NCBI GenBank assembly: GCA_018902545.1 | Contig: JAHIQM010000007.1 | Span: forward strand, 62,001-126,000 | Direction of reading: 5' to 3' | Source of the DNA: Pseudomonadota bacterium | Lineage (GTDB): Bacteria; Desulfobacterota; Desulfovibrionia; Desulfovibrionales; Desulfomicrobiaceae | Length of the DNA stretch: 64,000 nt | Shown here: positions 1 to 9,384 of the stretch, piece by piece | Numbering within the stretch: position 1 is the stretch's first letter | Layout: each line of letters begins with the position of its first letter | Made by a program: the position numbers and the translations under genes | The notes under the pieces: generated by a model | Told to the model about the DNA's origin: nothing | Database searches by the model: none | Seen by the model: only the letters and a program-made list of their open reading frames with translations

Positions 1-465
1 GCTCACGAGGCCGACCTCGCGCGAAGAAAAATGCGAGACAAGCCGGCGCACGGCGTCAGGCTCGAACATGGAATTGGCGTCCGTAAAAACCAAAATCTCG
101 CCCTGAGCCTCCAAGGCTCCCCGGTTGAGGGCCAGGGTCTTTCCGCCCCGTTCTTCCTGAACCAGCAGGCGCACCCGATTCGAAGCCAATGAACGGACAA
201 TCTCCTCTGTCTGATCCGAACATCCGTCTGAAATGACCAGCAACTCGATGCGATCAGGGTAGTCTAGTTGCAGAAAATTCTCGATCTTCAGGCGGATGAC
301 CTGCTCTTCATTATATACGGACAAAAGCACGCTCACCGTGGGAGTGTGGTTCTTGTCGCGCTGTGCCTTTCGCCCCCACAAAGCCGCTGCCAGCCGGACA
401 ATCACCGGATAGCCGATAAAAGCATAAAGGAGAGTGAGCAGAGAAAACCAGAACAGGAAGGTCAT
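1..465 (-). CDS. GT2 family glycosyltransferase, N-terminal part (cut by window edge)
   Basis: Partial gene: 155 codons are visible and the frame is open through base 1. It starts with a hydrophobic segment (MTFLFWFSLLTLLYAFIGYP) and continues with a GT-A fold typical of family 2: VSVLLSVYNEEQVI, ELLVISDGCSDQT, RGGKTLALNRGA and a DxN-type motif in LVFTDANSMFEPDA. Such enzymes use a nucleotide sugar at the inner face of the cytoplasmic membrane to extend a lipid-linked repeat unit. The ATG overlaps the TGA of the aminotransferase upstream (ATGA), so it is translationally coupled and belongs to the EPS operon. The acceptor and sugar cannot be read from the sequence. Confidence 0.88.
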   Translation of the reverse strand, partial: MTFLFWFSLLTLLYAFIGYPVIVRLAAALWGRKAQRDKNHTPTVSVLLSVYNEEQVIRLKIENFLQLDYPDRIELLVISDGCSDQTEEIVRSLASNRVRLLVQEERGGKTLALNRGALEAQGEILVFTDANSMFEPDAVRRLVSHFSSREVGLVS

Positions 466-1724
466 ACCTTGTTCTCCATGATGGTGTGCCTGGAGCAACC
501 GGGTAACCAATCCGCTATGTTGTCCGCCTTCTTAAAAATTTCCTTCAAAACAGCTGTCATGGCCATCATATCGGCATCCTCTACAAAACTGTGTGTGGGC
601 AGGGTCAGAAGGTTATTGGCCAGCAGGGCAGACACAGGACAACTTCCCGATCCGACGATGTGCGGCTTCAGGGTCGCGATGTCCTGCAACGCCAGCGGAT
701 ACGATCGGACAACACCAAGTTCCGGAATTTCGGGCACGCGTCCGTGAGGCCACGCCCCTTTCTGGGGCAAGAGCGGGAGGCGCAGAAAGACCGGCTCTGC
801 TTGCGGCAGCGGGCGAATAGCGCATACTTCATCGAGCTTATCGAGCCTGGACAGAAGAGAAGCGGCAACTTTCCTGCGACCGTCGTTCAAAGCATCAAGA
901 CGCTGCAGGACACTCCCCGCCAAACCTGCACGCCAGTGGTCCAAACTCTCCACCCGGAAAACCGGATCAAAGATGGAGACCCCTATGTTCAAAAAAGGCA
1001 GAGACGCGGGCAGCCAGTATGCCCTGGGGCGGAGCATGGCCAGAAGCATGAGCGACTCAATTACGTGTTTGGTGTTGAATCCGACCGGCTCCGGCACCAA
1101 GGCGGTCAGACCCTCGGCTACGTCGTCTCGATCTGTGAGCACGATCCCGCCATCCACCGCCGTCATGTTCTTGCCCCGGCTGAGGCTGAAAAGCCCCACA
1201 TCGCCCATGGTCCCGGCCAATTTTCCGTTTATGCTCGCCCCCATGGCCTGAGCCGCGTCGTCGAACAGCTGCGCCCCGTGCTGCCGGCACATTTCCCTCA
1301 AGGATCGCAGATCGAGCGGATAGCCGAAGAGATGGCAGGCCACCACGCACAGCGTCCTGGAGTTCAGGGATTTTTCCAGGCTGGCCAGATCCGGAGTCAG
1401 GGTCTCGGGGTGCAGGTCGTAGAGGCTGATCTTGAGGCCCGCATTGACCACGGCCGAAGGCACGGAAAATGACGTGAAGGCCGGCAAGAGTACCTCGTCC
1501 CGTTCGGGGTTCAATGCTCGCAGGGCTTGCAAACCCGCCGACAACCCGGCGCGGCCCGAGGTCGAAAAAAAAACATGGCGCACCTTGAACCTGACCTGGA
1601 GTTTCTGCCGCAGTGTCTCCAAGGTTTCTCGTCCAACGCGCCAGCCGAGAAGCCCGGCCATTATGTCGTGGGGTACAAGGGGAGCGGCGCTGGGCGGGAG
1701 CATCCTGAATCGTTGGGGCATCAT
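462..1724 (-). CDS. DegT/DnrJ/EryC1-family PLP aminotransferase of the EPS operon
   Basis: 420 residues. PLP-dependent sugar aminotransferase fold: FSTSGRAGLSAGLQAL near residue 50, the VVACHLFGYPLDL stretch, DDAAQAMGA (Asp that contacts the PLP ring) and FSLSRGKNMTAVDGG with the Schiff-base lysine. Family members transfer an amino group to a keto-sugar nucleotide, or act as PLP-dependent dehydratases. The open frame reaches further upstream, but ATGATG at 1719-1724 is the likely start because it overlaps the TGA of the FemAB gene (ATGA at 1721-1724) and the conserved fold begins there. Probably supplies an amino sugar for the exopolysaccharide; the substrate is not determinable. Confidence 0.85.
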   Translation of the reverse strand: MMPQRFRMLPPSAAPLVPHDIMAGLLGWRVGRETLETLRQKLQVRFKVRHVFFSTSGRAGLSAGLQALRALNPERDEVLLPAFTSFSVPSAVVNAGLKISLYDLHPETLTPDLASLEKSLNSRTLCVVACHLFGYPLDLRSLREMCRQHGAQLFDDAAQAMGASINGKLAGTMGDVGLFSLSRGKNMTAVDGGIVLTDRDDVAEGLTALVPEPVGFNTKHVIESLMLLAMLRPRAYWLPASLPFLNIGVSIFDPVFRVESLDHWRAGLAGSVLQRLDALNDGRRKVAASLLSRLDKLDEVCAIRPLPQAEPVFLRLPLLPQKGAWPHGRVPEIPELGVVRSYPLALQDIATLKPHIVGSGSCPVSALLANNLLTLPTHSFVEDADMMAMTAVLKEIFKKADNIADWLPGCSRHTIMENKV

Positions 1725-2752
1725 GGGATGCACCTCACGATCCCAGGTCCAAGGACGCGGGTCAGAGCCAGGGGCAGATGTTGCCAAGCGGTGATGGCCA
1801 GGGAATATTTGGGATTTTGGTTGGTCAAATCCGGCAGGCTCTGCCCGGGAGGGAGGATATAGTGCCATTGCAGGCCTTCGGGCCTCGCTCCCCACTGCTC
1901 CTTGAACTTGAAGGTCCCGGCGCCCAAGGTGGACCTGCCCAGATCAAAGCGCGCAAGGCCCAGGGAGACCCCGTGGCGAATGGCTTCCCAGTACATCAGA
2001 TTGTTGGGGCAAAGCCCGTTATGTTCACGGATGGATGAGGCCCAGGGGATTTCCAGGGTGTCTCCGTGCCAGTAGAGAAGCCCGGCAGCAATGGGCCGGC
2101 CCTGGAGGCGCACCGAAATGATCCTGGTATTGTTCGGCATCCCGGCCAGGACATTGGCAAAAAAAGATTTCGCATAAACCGGAGTGCCCAGGTCGCGCAT
2201 GTTGCGCACAAACACCCCGTAAAAATCATCCAGCAGCTCCCGGCCGCCCCAGACGACCTCAAGGCCCGCTTTTTGCGCCTTGCGAATCTGGTTGCGCAAC
2301 TTGGCGTTAAAGCCTGTCCACATCTCCTCTTCGCCTTGAACCAAGGGCAGAACCATGGCCACCTTGTGCCGCTTCGCAGGCAGATCAAGCTGCACGGCAT
2401 CCGTGTGGCGCAGCTCGACATGTCGTGCCCCAACCTTGCCGCGCAGTTCCTCGGCGGCTTCCAGAAGAGCCATAGCTGAATCCTGGTCCCGGCACAGTAG
2501 ACCGCCATAAGACACAAAGGGCAGGGACACCAAAAAATTACCGAAAAGAAGGCTGCGCATGTGCACCAGAGGCAGGATCCCAGTCATTATGCCATTTGTC
2601 CTGGCAGCCAGAAAATGGGTTTCATGCCCGAAACTGCGCTCCAGAATAGCCCGCCAGGCATGACTGTAATATCCCGCCGCGCACGGCATGGATGCGACAA
2701 ACCGATCCCAGTCCGCTGCCGCGCCCTGAAAAGTTTCCGTACACACGCTCAT
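1721..2752 (-). CDS. FemAB family XrtA/PEP-CTERM system-associated protein
   Basis: 343 residues, the usual size for the PEP-CTERM-associated FemAB family (TIGR03019). It has a duplicated GNAT-like fold with characteristic stretches: YYSHAWRAILERSFGHE near the N terminus, NAKLRNQIRKAQKAGLEV in the middle and FDLGRSTLGAGTFKFKEQWGA near the C terminus. FemAB proteins use aminoacyl-tRNA to attach amino acids to peptidoglycan precursors; the role in XrtA systems is not established, and amino-acylation of the polysaccharide is a guess. Start and stop overlap both neighbours by ATGA, so expression is coupled to the deacetylase and the aminotransferase. Confidence 0.9.
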   Translation of the reverse strand: MSVCTETFQGAAADWDRFVASMPCAAGYYSHAWRAILERSFGHETHFLAARTNGIMTGILPLVHMRSLLFGNFLVSLPFVSYGGLLCRDQDSAMALLEAAEELRGKVGARHVELRHTDAVQLDLPAKRHKVAMVLPLVQGEEEMWTGFNAKLRNQIRKAQKAGLEVVWGGRELLDDFYGVFVRNMRDLGTPVYAKSFFANVLAGMPNNTRIISVRLQGRPIAAGLLYWHGDTLEIPWASSIREHNGLCPNNLMYWEAIRHGVSLGLARFDLGRSTLGAGTFKFKEQWGARPEGLQWHYILPPGQSLPDLTNQNPKYSLAITAWQHLPLALTRVLGPGIVRCIP

Positions 2753-3645
2753 GGCTGCAAAGCCTCCAGGCTGGCCTCACGTCCGCTTTCATCGCCGTTT
2801 CTCCCATCCAGCCCGAGCACCCTGGCCATGGTGTCAAAGCGCAACTCGCTCAGAAGACTGCGGACCTTGTCTTCCGTCGTGTCCAGATTGAGATAGTGCC
2901 GGAACCGGGACCTTAGCCCAGCCTTGATCCGCGGCTGATCGGGGTCCAGCTCCCAGGGGTGGAAATACAGAACTACGGGCTGCTTATCTGCGGAATTGAT
3001 GCTGCGCATCCCCCACAGCACAATTCCGGCGGGGAGAAGTCGCAGATAGCCGCCTCCGGCGATGGGCAGGATAATCCTGCGGCCCGCGAAGTTCACCGCC
3101 AGAGTGGTCAGGGGAAATTCACGGATGCTGCCGCCGGGGCGAACGATGTCGTACGGAAATCGCTGGGAGCCCGGGATGCCGTAATTGTCGTGGACAATGG
3201 GAAAGATGCTCGAATCATAGGTGAAGCCCTCCTCGATGAGGATGTCCAGAGCCCACATGGAGTTGCTGGTGATGGAATAGCTCGGAGCGCGGTAGCCAAG
3301 GACAGGGACGCCGGTCAGGTCTTCGAGCAGGGCCTTGCACCTGCGCACGTCGGCACGGAAAGCATCAGGCTGCAGATTGTAGACGAGGTCATGGCCATAG
3401 CCGTGGCAGGCCACTTCGTGACCGCCGTTTGCAATGGCCCGCACAACACCCGGATAGTGCTCCGCCACCCAACCCAGGACGAAGAATGTGCCTGACAGGG
3501 AAAATTCGGCGAGCAAGTCCAGTACCCTCCTGGTGTTGTTCTCGACCCGGGACGGATAGACCATCCAATCCTGTCGCTTCACAACGCCGTCAAAGGCCGT
3601 GACTTGAAAATAATCTTCCACATCTATGGTCAAGGCGTTTCTCAT
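2749..3645 (-). CDS. XrtA system polysaccharide deacetylase (NodB fold, DUF3473)
   Basis: 298 residues. The start MRNALTIDVEDYFQV is typical of the XrtA-associated deacetylases (TIGR03006). NodB-type metal-site residues are visible in TIDVEDYF and in the HxxxH-like ACHGYGHDLVY, followed by RAPSYSIT. The C-terminal YFHPWELDPDQPRIK belongs to the DUF3473 part. Expected to remove N-acetyl groups from the exopolysaccharide. No signal peptide is seen, as is usual for the family. It lies between the outer-membrane barrel gene and femAB, with an 80-bp gap upstream and an ATGA overlap downstream. Confidence 0.93.
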   Translation of the reverse strand: MRNALTIDVEDYFQVTAFDGVVKRQDWMVYPSRVENNTRRVLDLLAEFSLSGTFFVLGWVAEHYPGVVRAIANGGHEVACHGYGHDLVYNLQPDAFRADVRRCKALLEDLTGVPVLGYRAPSYSITSNSMWALDILIEEGFTYDSSIFPIVHDNYGIPGSQRFPYDIVRPGGSIREFPLTTLAVNFAGRRIILPIAGGGYLRLLPAGIVLWGMRSINSADKQPVVLYFHPWELDPDQPRIKAGLRSRFRHYLNLDTTEDKVRSLLSELRFDTMARVLGLDGRNGDESGREASLEALQP

Positions 3646-3725
3646 GCATCCCCGTTCATCGTTACAGATCCTTCGTGCCGCAAGCCTCTGTCGTCATCAT
3701 CTTCACGTCCCTCTCCCGCCAGCCC

Positions 3726-4949
3726 CTAGAATGTCATCGTAATCTGCACTCCGACCCGGTTCACCTGATATTCTTCCTCTTCGTTATCCGATGAGGAATC
3801 CTTGAAACGATACCAGCAGCCAAGTCTCACGCGTTCGCTCAGGGCATAGTTCAGTCCGATATTTGCGTACCACCGGCGAGTGTCGTCATCCGAGCGATCC
3901 TGAAAATCGTGACTCAGCCCCATGGTGGCGGTCAGGCGCGGGCTCAATTCATGGGACAGGTTCATTCCCAGCAGCGTTCTGCGCACCTCCTCTCCGTCCC
4001 CGCCTTCATCGCTCCTGTCTTCGTACTCTTCGAGCGTGGAGAACACGCTGGCCGTGGTCCGCGACCAGGTCTTGGTCAGCCGCAGGGTGCCGAACATGCG
4101 CTCATAGGTCTCGCCCGTGTCCGGATCGTCCTCGAAGGAGACGCCCGTGCCGAGGTGCAGGAGCACGGCCCCAAAATCATGATCCAGCCCCGCATCCCAG
4201 AACAGGCTTGAAGAACTGGTGTCGCGATCCCGGTAGCGGGTATACTGAGGACCGGCCTTCAGGTACACGACGCCGTTTTCGGCGTAGGCGTACCGGCCGC
4301 CGAGATAGAAGATGTTGCGGTCCAGAGTCTCGTCTTCCCAGAGCTCGTGGGTGTAGGAGTAGCCGCTGAGCAGGGAGGTCCGTCCGGAAAGCTCATATTC
4401 CGCGTCCGCAAATCCCCGATGGATGTTCTTGGAGTCCCGGTCATCCTCGTCGTACCAGATGTTGGTGAAGGCGTAGCCGACCTTGGCCTGGGCGCGCTCC
4501 CCGAAACGCGGGGTGATGTAGGGAGAAAAAATGAAGGTGTTCTGCTGCAACTGGTCGATGGTCGAGTCCTCTTCCAAGGCCTCGCCACGTGTCCGATCCT
4601 GGTTGACCAGGCGGTATGTGTCGCGGACGTCCAGGAACAAAAATCCTTCCCAGGCTTCCAGCAGGCCATGGATCATGGCGTCGTGATTGAATTCCTGATC
4701 CCGGGTTCCGTACGCGTAATGACTCCACGCCCCCCGGTAGCTCGTCTCCAAGAGAGTGCGCGCGCCCTCGTGTTTGTAGCTCAAGCCCGGGCGGACGGTT
4801 GTCACGAAATCGTCTTTGCCGTGGCGCTCTTCCCTTGTGTTGTCGTTGTATTCTTCGCTCACGCTTAAAGATGCCGTCCACTCGGGTTCTGCCCAGGCAG
4901 GGGACACGGCGCTCATCAGAAAAAAGGCTGCAATCAGATAGTTTTTCAT
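3726..4949 (-). CDS. TIGR03016 family PEP-CTERM-associated outer-membrane beta-barrel
   Basis: 407 residues with a clear signal peptide (MKNYLIAAFFLMSAVSPAWA, cleavage before EPEW). The rest alternates short beta-strands rich in Tyr, Arg and Asp with acidic loops, and ends in VGVQITMTF; a terminal Phe is the usual outer-membrane insertion signal. Placement directly downstream of the secretion ATPase matches the conserved order of XrtA loci, where this family (pepcterm_hypo_1) sits. A role as outer-membrane channel or anchor for EPS export is inferred from position; no enzyme motif is present. Confidence 0.85.
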   Translation of the reverse strand: MKNYLIAAFFLMSAVSPAWAEPEWTASLSVSEEYNDNTREERHGKDDFVTTVRPGLSYKHEGARTLLETSYRGAWSHYAYGTRDQEFNHDAMIHGLLEAWEGFLFLDVRDTYRLVNQDRTRGEALEEDSTIDQLQQNTFIFSPYITPRFGERAQAKVGYAFTNIWYDEDDRDSKNIHRGFADAEYELSGRTSLLSGYSYTHELWEDETLDRNIFYLGGRYAYAENGVVYLKAGPQYTRYRDRDTSSSSLFWDAGLDHDFGAVLLHLGTGVSFEDDPDTGETYERMFGTLRLTKTWSRTTASVFSTLEEYEDRSDEGGDGEEVRRTLLGMNLSHELSPRLTATMGLSHDFQDRSDDDTRRWYANIGLNYALSERVRLGCWYRFKDSSSDNEEEEYQVNRVGVQITMTF

Positions 4950-5012
4950 GGTGCGGTCTCACGTTGAAGTGCGGAATTAAAATGGCCCGTTAGGTCCCAA
5001 GGCCGGTTTCAA

Positions 5013-6200
5013 TCAGTTCCCCCACAGATAATTCCAGATGCTTCTCATGGCCCCGTTGCGCTTCTTCACATCGACCTCGACCGGCAGGGGATCGAGTTGC
5101 TGTACGATTTCACTGCGCAGCTGTTGCTGCATCGATCGCAACTCCCGGATTTTGGCATCCATGGACTTTTCCAGACCATCCACCCGCTCCTGCATGTCGA
5201 GCATGGCCGCATGGTCCCAGACGGGCATGAATTCCAGTTCCTCGATACGCTTGTTCATGGACCCGATGACGCTCAAAATCTTGGACTGCGCGGCCGCATT
5301 TCGGGCCACGTCAGGGAGGTCCCGTTTCTCTTCAGGCCGCGCAATCGCCGCAGCGACCTCCGATTTTTCAGACGGCTCGGGGTTCCAGTACTGAGCCTCA
5401 AAGGACAGATCCGCTGCCAGTTCGTGAATTGCACTTCCCTCTATGTTCCTGGTCTGGGAGGAATACGCATCGATCATGATGTAATCGCAGAGGATGTTGA
5501 CAAGCCGTGGAATGCCGCGACTGTATGTAGCGATGGCCTCTACGGCATCATCGTCAAAGACCAGAGCCGTCTTGTTGCCAGCCTTCTCCAGACGGAAAAG
5601 AATGTACTCACGAACCTCCGCTGCGCTCAGAGGCTGCAAATGGCAGCTGATCTGGATGCGCTGCCGCAACTGCAGGAGGCCAGGTCGGGCCAGGATTTCG
5701 CGCAACTCCGGCTGACCGACGAGAATGATCTGCAGGAGCTTGTCCCGGTCCGTCTCCAGGTTGGAGAGCATGCGCACCTCTTCCAGGATTTCGGCGGACA
5801 GATTCTGGGCCTCGTCGATAATCAGCACAGCCTGGTGGCGCTGGGCGTATTGCTCGATGAGAAAATCGTTCAGGTCCCGCAGCAGCGTGGCCTTGTCCCG
5901 ACCTTCCGTATCCAGCCCGAAATCACCGTTGATCTGCATGAGGAGTTGCAGAGAATCGACACGGGTGTTGAACACCTTGGCCAGAACGCTATCGCGCAAC
6001 TGAGACCGGATCATGTTGCGGATCAGGGTCGTCTTCCCCGAACCCACTTCGCCGGTCAGGAGAATGAACCCCGCCCGCTCCTTGATTCCATGGGTCAGAT
6101 AGGTCAGCGCCCGCTTGTGAGCCCGACTTGGATACAGAAAGTCGGGGTTGGGAAGAAGATCGAAGGGTTTCTCACGTAACCCGAAGAATGCTGTGTACAC
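5013..6200 (-). CDS. XrtA/PEP-CTERM system-associated ATPase (ExeA-like)
   Basis: 395 residues. The N terminus MYTAFFGLREKPFDLLPNP is diagnostic of ExeA/GspA-like AAA ATPases and of TIGR03015. Walker A is LTGEVGSGKTTLIRN near residue 50, Walker B is AVLIIDEAQNL near 130, and sensor residues follow in ILVGQPELR. The last 70 residues form a coiled coil (LDMQERVDGLEKSMDAKI). In XrtA loci it accompanies the chain-length protein and autokinase; a motor or assembly role in EPS secretion is inferred. It starts 8 bp after the autokinase stop. Confidence 0.93.
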   Translation of the reverse strand: MYTAFFGLREKPFDLLPNPDFLYPSRAHKRALTYLTHGIKERAGFILLTGEVGSGKTTLIRNMIRSQLRDSVLAKVFNTRVDSLQLLMQINGDFGLDTEGRDKATLLRDLNDFLIEQYAQRHQAVLIIDEAQNLSAEILEEVRMLSNLETDRDKLLQIILVGQPELREILARPGLLQLRQRIQISCHLQPLSAAEVREYILFRLEKAGNKTALVFDDDAVEAIATYSRGIPRLVNILCDYIMIDAYSSQTRNIEGSAIHELAADLSFEAQYWNPEPSEKSEVAAAIARPEEKRDLPDVARNAAAQSKILSVIGSMNKRIEELEFMPVWDHAAMLDMQERVDGLEKSMDAKIRELRSMQQQLRSEIVQQLDPLPVEVDVKKRNGAMRSIWNYLWGN

Positions 6201-6208
6201 GGGACAAG

Positions 6209-7009
6209 CTACTCCGCGTAATAGTAGGACGTCCTGCTTTGCAGGCGAGCCCCGTTGTAAACAATACCCAAAACCTTGTGATCCAGGGCTTCAATGGCCT
6301 CCTCGATCTGATCCAGGCTTGGCATCCCCTCTTTCACGACCAGAATCACCCCGTCGACGATGCTGGCGATGGACCGCGTCTCGGCAAAGGGCAATGCTGG
6401 CGGGGTGTCGACAATAATGTAGCGGTCCCCGTAGCGTATCTTCAGTTCCCGAAACAGACTGCGCATGGCGTCGGAAGAGAACAGCTCCACGGGATTGGGG
6501 GTAGGGGTGCCCGCAGGCAGGACCGAGAGCTTGCCGATCCCCGTCTTGACCAGCAGTTCTCCCACGTCCAGGCCTTCGCGCATGCAATCCGAGAGCCCCT
6601 TGCCCGCGCCCAGACCGAGGTATTTGTGCACGACGGGCCGCCGCAGGTCGGCATCGACGAGCAGAACCGTGTGATCGTATTCGCCCGCAAGACTTACGGC
6701 CAGATTGATTGCGGTCATGCTCTTGCCCTCTCCCGCGACGGAACTGGTCACGGCAATGAGGTTGTCGAAACGTTCGCGTTTCGTCATCTTGACCAGCGCC
6801 TCCTTCAACTTGCGATACTCCTCCGCCATGGGCGACAAAGGCGCGTTGATGACCACCATGGTCTCCTCGGCCAAGCGAGCCCCGCCGACGCTGGTCGACT
6901 CGCCCATGGGCTCCCGGACAATACCGGCCACTGCGGCCCTGTTTCCCTTGCTCTGCACCCCGGCTTGCATCCCGGCCGCTTTGGCCAGTGCGTCCTCGAT
7001 TCTGCTCAT
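6209..7009 (-). CDS. XrtA-associated tyrosine autokinase (BY-kinase)
   Basis: 266 residues. Walker A is SSVAGEGKSMTAINLA, the Walker A' motif typical of bacterial tyrosine kinases is TVLLVDADLRRP, and Walker B is YIIVDTPPALPF. The C-terminal tail SRTSYYYAE carries the tyrosine cluster that is phosphorylated in Wzc/CapB-type kinases. Works with the membrane chain-length protein encoded immediately upstream to set polymer length and export. The N terminus MSRIEDALAKA is typical of TIGR03018 kinases. Confidence 0.93.
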   Translation of the reverse strand: MSRIEDALAKAAGMQAGVQSKGNRAAVAGIVREPMGESTSVGGARLAEETMVVINAPLSPMAEEYRKLKEALVKMTKRERFDNLIAVTSSVAGEGKSMTAINLAVSLAGEYDHTVLLVDADLRRPVVHKYLGLGAGKGLSDCMREGLDVGELLVKTGIGKLSVLPAGTPTPNPVELFSSDAMRSLFRELKIRYGDRYIIVDTPPALPFAETRSIASIVDGVILVVKEGMPSLDQIEEAIEALDHKVLGIVYNGARLQSRTSYYYAE

Positions 7010-7045
7010 TGGTTTTACGTATCCTCTCGTATTCAGGTTTCCGGG

Positions 7046-8515
7046 CTACAGCCAAGGACCGAGCGCACGGGTAATCATTGCGTCGATGGGTGATTGGCCC
7101 AGGGCCTCCATGATAACGACGGTCACCAGCAGAAGAAAATAGAGCGCCGCACCGGACAGGAAAATACGGTCCCCTCTCACGCGGAGCCTCTCCTCCTTTG
7201 GCTTGGGAATGGCTGGCAGAACGGCCAGCACCCGCTGGTTGAGTGTCCGCAGGTCGGACAGGCTCTCCACCGATCCGCGCATAATGTACGGCACCATGAT
7301 GACGGCTATGCCGATCCCGATTCCGGCCAGGGCCGACAAAAGCATGATCGGCACGCGTTTGGGACTGACCGCGGTGTCGGGCATGACAGCCGGATCCACG
7401 ACCCGAAAGTTCATGGACTTGTTTTCCATCTCCATTTGTTTGGAAACCTCTGACTGGCCGTAGCGGGTCACGAGCTGACTGTAGATCAGGGTCTCGTTTT
7501 CCTTCTTGCGCAAGAGCTCGTTCAGCCCCGTGCGGAGCGCGGGAATCCGGCGCAGAAGCGCTGTCTTTTCATCAATGGTCGCAAGCCCGGCCGTCTCCTG
7601 AAGCGTGGCGGCATCGATCTCGGCCTGGATCAGGGTTTTGGCCGCGCCCCCCGAATTCCCTGTCATTCCGCCCGCCGGACTGCTTTTCACCGCACTTATC
7701 TGGCCCTGCAGCCGGACCACCTTTGGATGCTGGTCCGTATAGGCCGTCATAAGGGCTGCCAATTGGCGCTCCATGTCGGTCAGGTGCGTGGACCGGCCCG
7801 ATCCGGAGGGCATGAGCTGCAACCTGGTCTCAAGCTCAAGCCTGCGCGCCCGAATGGCCTCCAGCTTTCTCTCGGCATCGGCTATCTCGAAACGGATGGT
7901 GGTCTCGTCCGTCGCCAGTTGGAGGCCATGCTCGGCCTTGTACTGATTGATCTCCTCCTCCACCGCGTCGAGGCGTTTCTTGAAGCTCTCTATCTGGTCG
8001 GATAAAAAGCGGGTCGCTTCGAGGGATTCGTCCCGCTTGGAGGCCGTATTCGACTCGATGTAGACTTGGGTGATCGTGTTGACGAAATCGCGGGCATAGC
8101 GCGGGTCGCTGTCCAGAAAGGAGATGAAGAAGATGCCCCGCTTTTCGTCCAGCCTGATGGAAATTCGCTTTCGCAAATCCGTGATGTATGCCTCCCGTTC
8201 CATATCAGAAGAAAACTCGACATCCTTATCCATGATGCGCATCACCTTTAAGAGCGTTTCCCGGCTCAGCATGGCCACGCCCAGAACCTTGATCTTGGCC
8301 TCCATGGACGGAGTGGTGGCAATGCCCTTGACCAATTCGCTGATAACGCTCTGTTCGATGAAAACCGTGGACTGCGCCTCGTATTTCTTGGGCAGGACAT
8401 AGCTGATCACAACACCCAGGGTCATGACCAGCAGAGCCACGACGACCACGACACGTTTATGCTGCAGGAAGATCCTCGCATACCTTTCAAATTGCTGATA
8501 GAGTTCATGATTCAT
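7046..8515 (-). CDS. XrtA system polysaccharide chain-length determinant (Wzz/GumC type)
   Basis: 489 residues. A transmembrane helix lies at about 24-44 (VVVVVALLVMTLGVVISYVL) and the Wzz domain follows. Long coiled coils at roughly 165-245 and 310-345 would extend into the periplasm, and there are two C-terminal hydrophobic segments (ALAGIGIGIAVIMVPYIM and AALYFLLLVTVVIMEALG). It has no kinase domain of its own, consistent with the separate autokinase gene downstream. AGGAG precedes the ATG. Controls EPS chain length in the inner membrane. Confidence 0.92.
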   Translation of the reverse strand: MNHELYQQFERYARIFLQHKRVVVVVALLVMTLGVVISYVLPKKYEAQSTVFIEQSVISELVKGIATTPSMEAKIKVLGVAMLSRETLLKVMRIMDKDVEFSSDMEREAYITDLRKRISIRLDEKRGIFFISFLDSDPRYARDFVNTITQVYIESNTASKRDESLEATRFLSDQIESFKKRLDAVEEEINQYKAEHGLQLATDETTIRFEIADAERKLEAIRARRLELETRLQLMPSGSGRSTHLTDMERQLAALMTAYTDQHPKVVRLQGQISAVKSSPAGGMTGNSGGAAKTLIQAEIDAATLQETAGLATIDEKTALLRRIPALRTGLNELLRKKENETLIYSQLVTRYGQSEVSKQMEMENKSMNFRVVDPAVMPDTAVSPKRVPIMLLSALAGIGIGIAVIMVPYIMRGSVESLSDLRTLNQRVLAVLPAIPKPKEERLRVRGDRIFLSGAALYFLLLVTVVIMEALGQSPIDAMITRALGPWL

Positions 8516-8536
8516 GTGTGGCTCTGCTCCTGCGGC

Positions 8537-9382
8537 TTAAAAAAAGCTTTCCGCGGCAATAATGTAGTCCCCGCGACGCAAGACCACATTCTGGGACAGA
8601 TCGCGGCCCTCGGCCAAATCCTGGGCCCGGACATTGATCCGCGTCTCAGCCCCGTTCTCCCGCCGAACCACGGTCGTGTCGTTCTTCTTGGCGAATTTGT
8701 TGAATCCTCCACACGCCAGCAGAGCATCGAGCACTGTCATCCCGTCCTTGTAAGGCAACGCCTGGGGCGTGTTCACGGCACCGACGACATAGACATACGG
8801 TTCAGGCAGCGCCGGAAAGACAATGATGTCGTTGTTGCGAAGGACAAGGTCCTGCTTTAAGTCGCCGCTGCGCAGCAGAAGGTCGAAGTCCCTCTCCACC
8901 TGGACTCCGTCGCGCATGACATGGGCTCCATGCAGGTCGGCCCGGGCCAAATCCATGCCCGCCAAGAGATGCAGAAGCGAGGTCTTCTGCTTTAAGGGGT
9001 AGACGCCTGTGACAACGCCCCCGCCGATGATGTAAACTTTGCTGTTCTCGATGCCGACCATGGACACCGTGACCATAGGATCCTTGACCAGAGCCGAAAG
9101 ACGCCCGGCGATCTCCTTCTGCAGGGCCACGGGGGTCAAACCCTCGGCCATGAGCTCTCCGGCTCCGGGAAGGGAGATGCGGCCGTCGGGACGAACGAGG
9201 GCGGGAACCGTCAGATCCGGCTCGCCCCACACGAAGACATGCACGCTGTCTCCCGCGCCGATGATGTAATCGCTGGCGAACCCTGTCCCACCAAGAAGCA
9301 TCGCACCGAAAATCAGCACAGCAACTTTGGCCATGAAACATTTTTTCCACATAATGGATACAACTCCGGTATCAGGAAACAT
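8537..9382 (-). CDS. Polysaccharide export protein (Poly_export + SLBB)
   Basis: 281 residues. After a signal-like segment (MAKVAVLIFGAMLLGGTGFAS) comes the Poly_export domain (YIIGAGDSVHVFVWGEPDLT, VRPDGRISLPGAGELMAEG) and then two SLBB-type domains (VYIIGGGVVTGVYPLK and VYVVGAVNTPQALPYKDG). This is the Wza/GumB-like outer-membrane exit for the polymer. Unlike Wza there is no obvious lipobox cysteine. The ATG at 9382 has a strong GGGAGG Shine-Dalgarno five bases away; a second Met 16 codons in would also leave a good signal peptide. Confidence 0.9.
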   Translation of the reverse strand: MFPDTGVVSIMWKKCFMAKVAVLIFGAMLLGGTGFASDYIIGAGDSVHVFVWGEPDLTVPALVRPDGRISLPGAGELMAEGLTPVALQKEIAGRLSALVKDPMVTVSMVGIENSKVYIIGGGVVTGVYPLKQKTSLLHLLAGMDLARADLHGAHVMRDGVQVERDFDLLLRSGDLKQDLVLRNNDIIVFPALPEPYVYVVGAVNTPQALPYKDGMTVLDALLACGGFNKFAKKNDTTVVRRENGAETRINVRAQDLAEGRDLSQNVVLRRGDYIIAAESFF

Positions 9383-9384
9383 CT

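Noticed and set aside
591-1472. Long plus-strand open frame inside the aminotransferase gene
   Set aside because: Shadow frame: the minus-strand product has clear PLP-enzyme motifs and ATGA-coupled neighbours.
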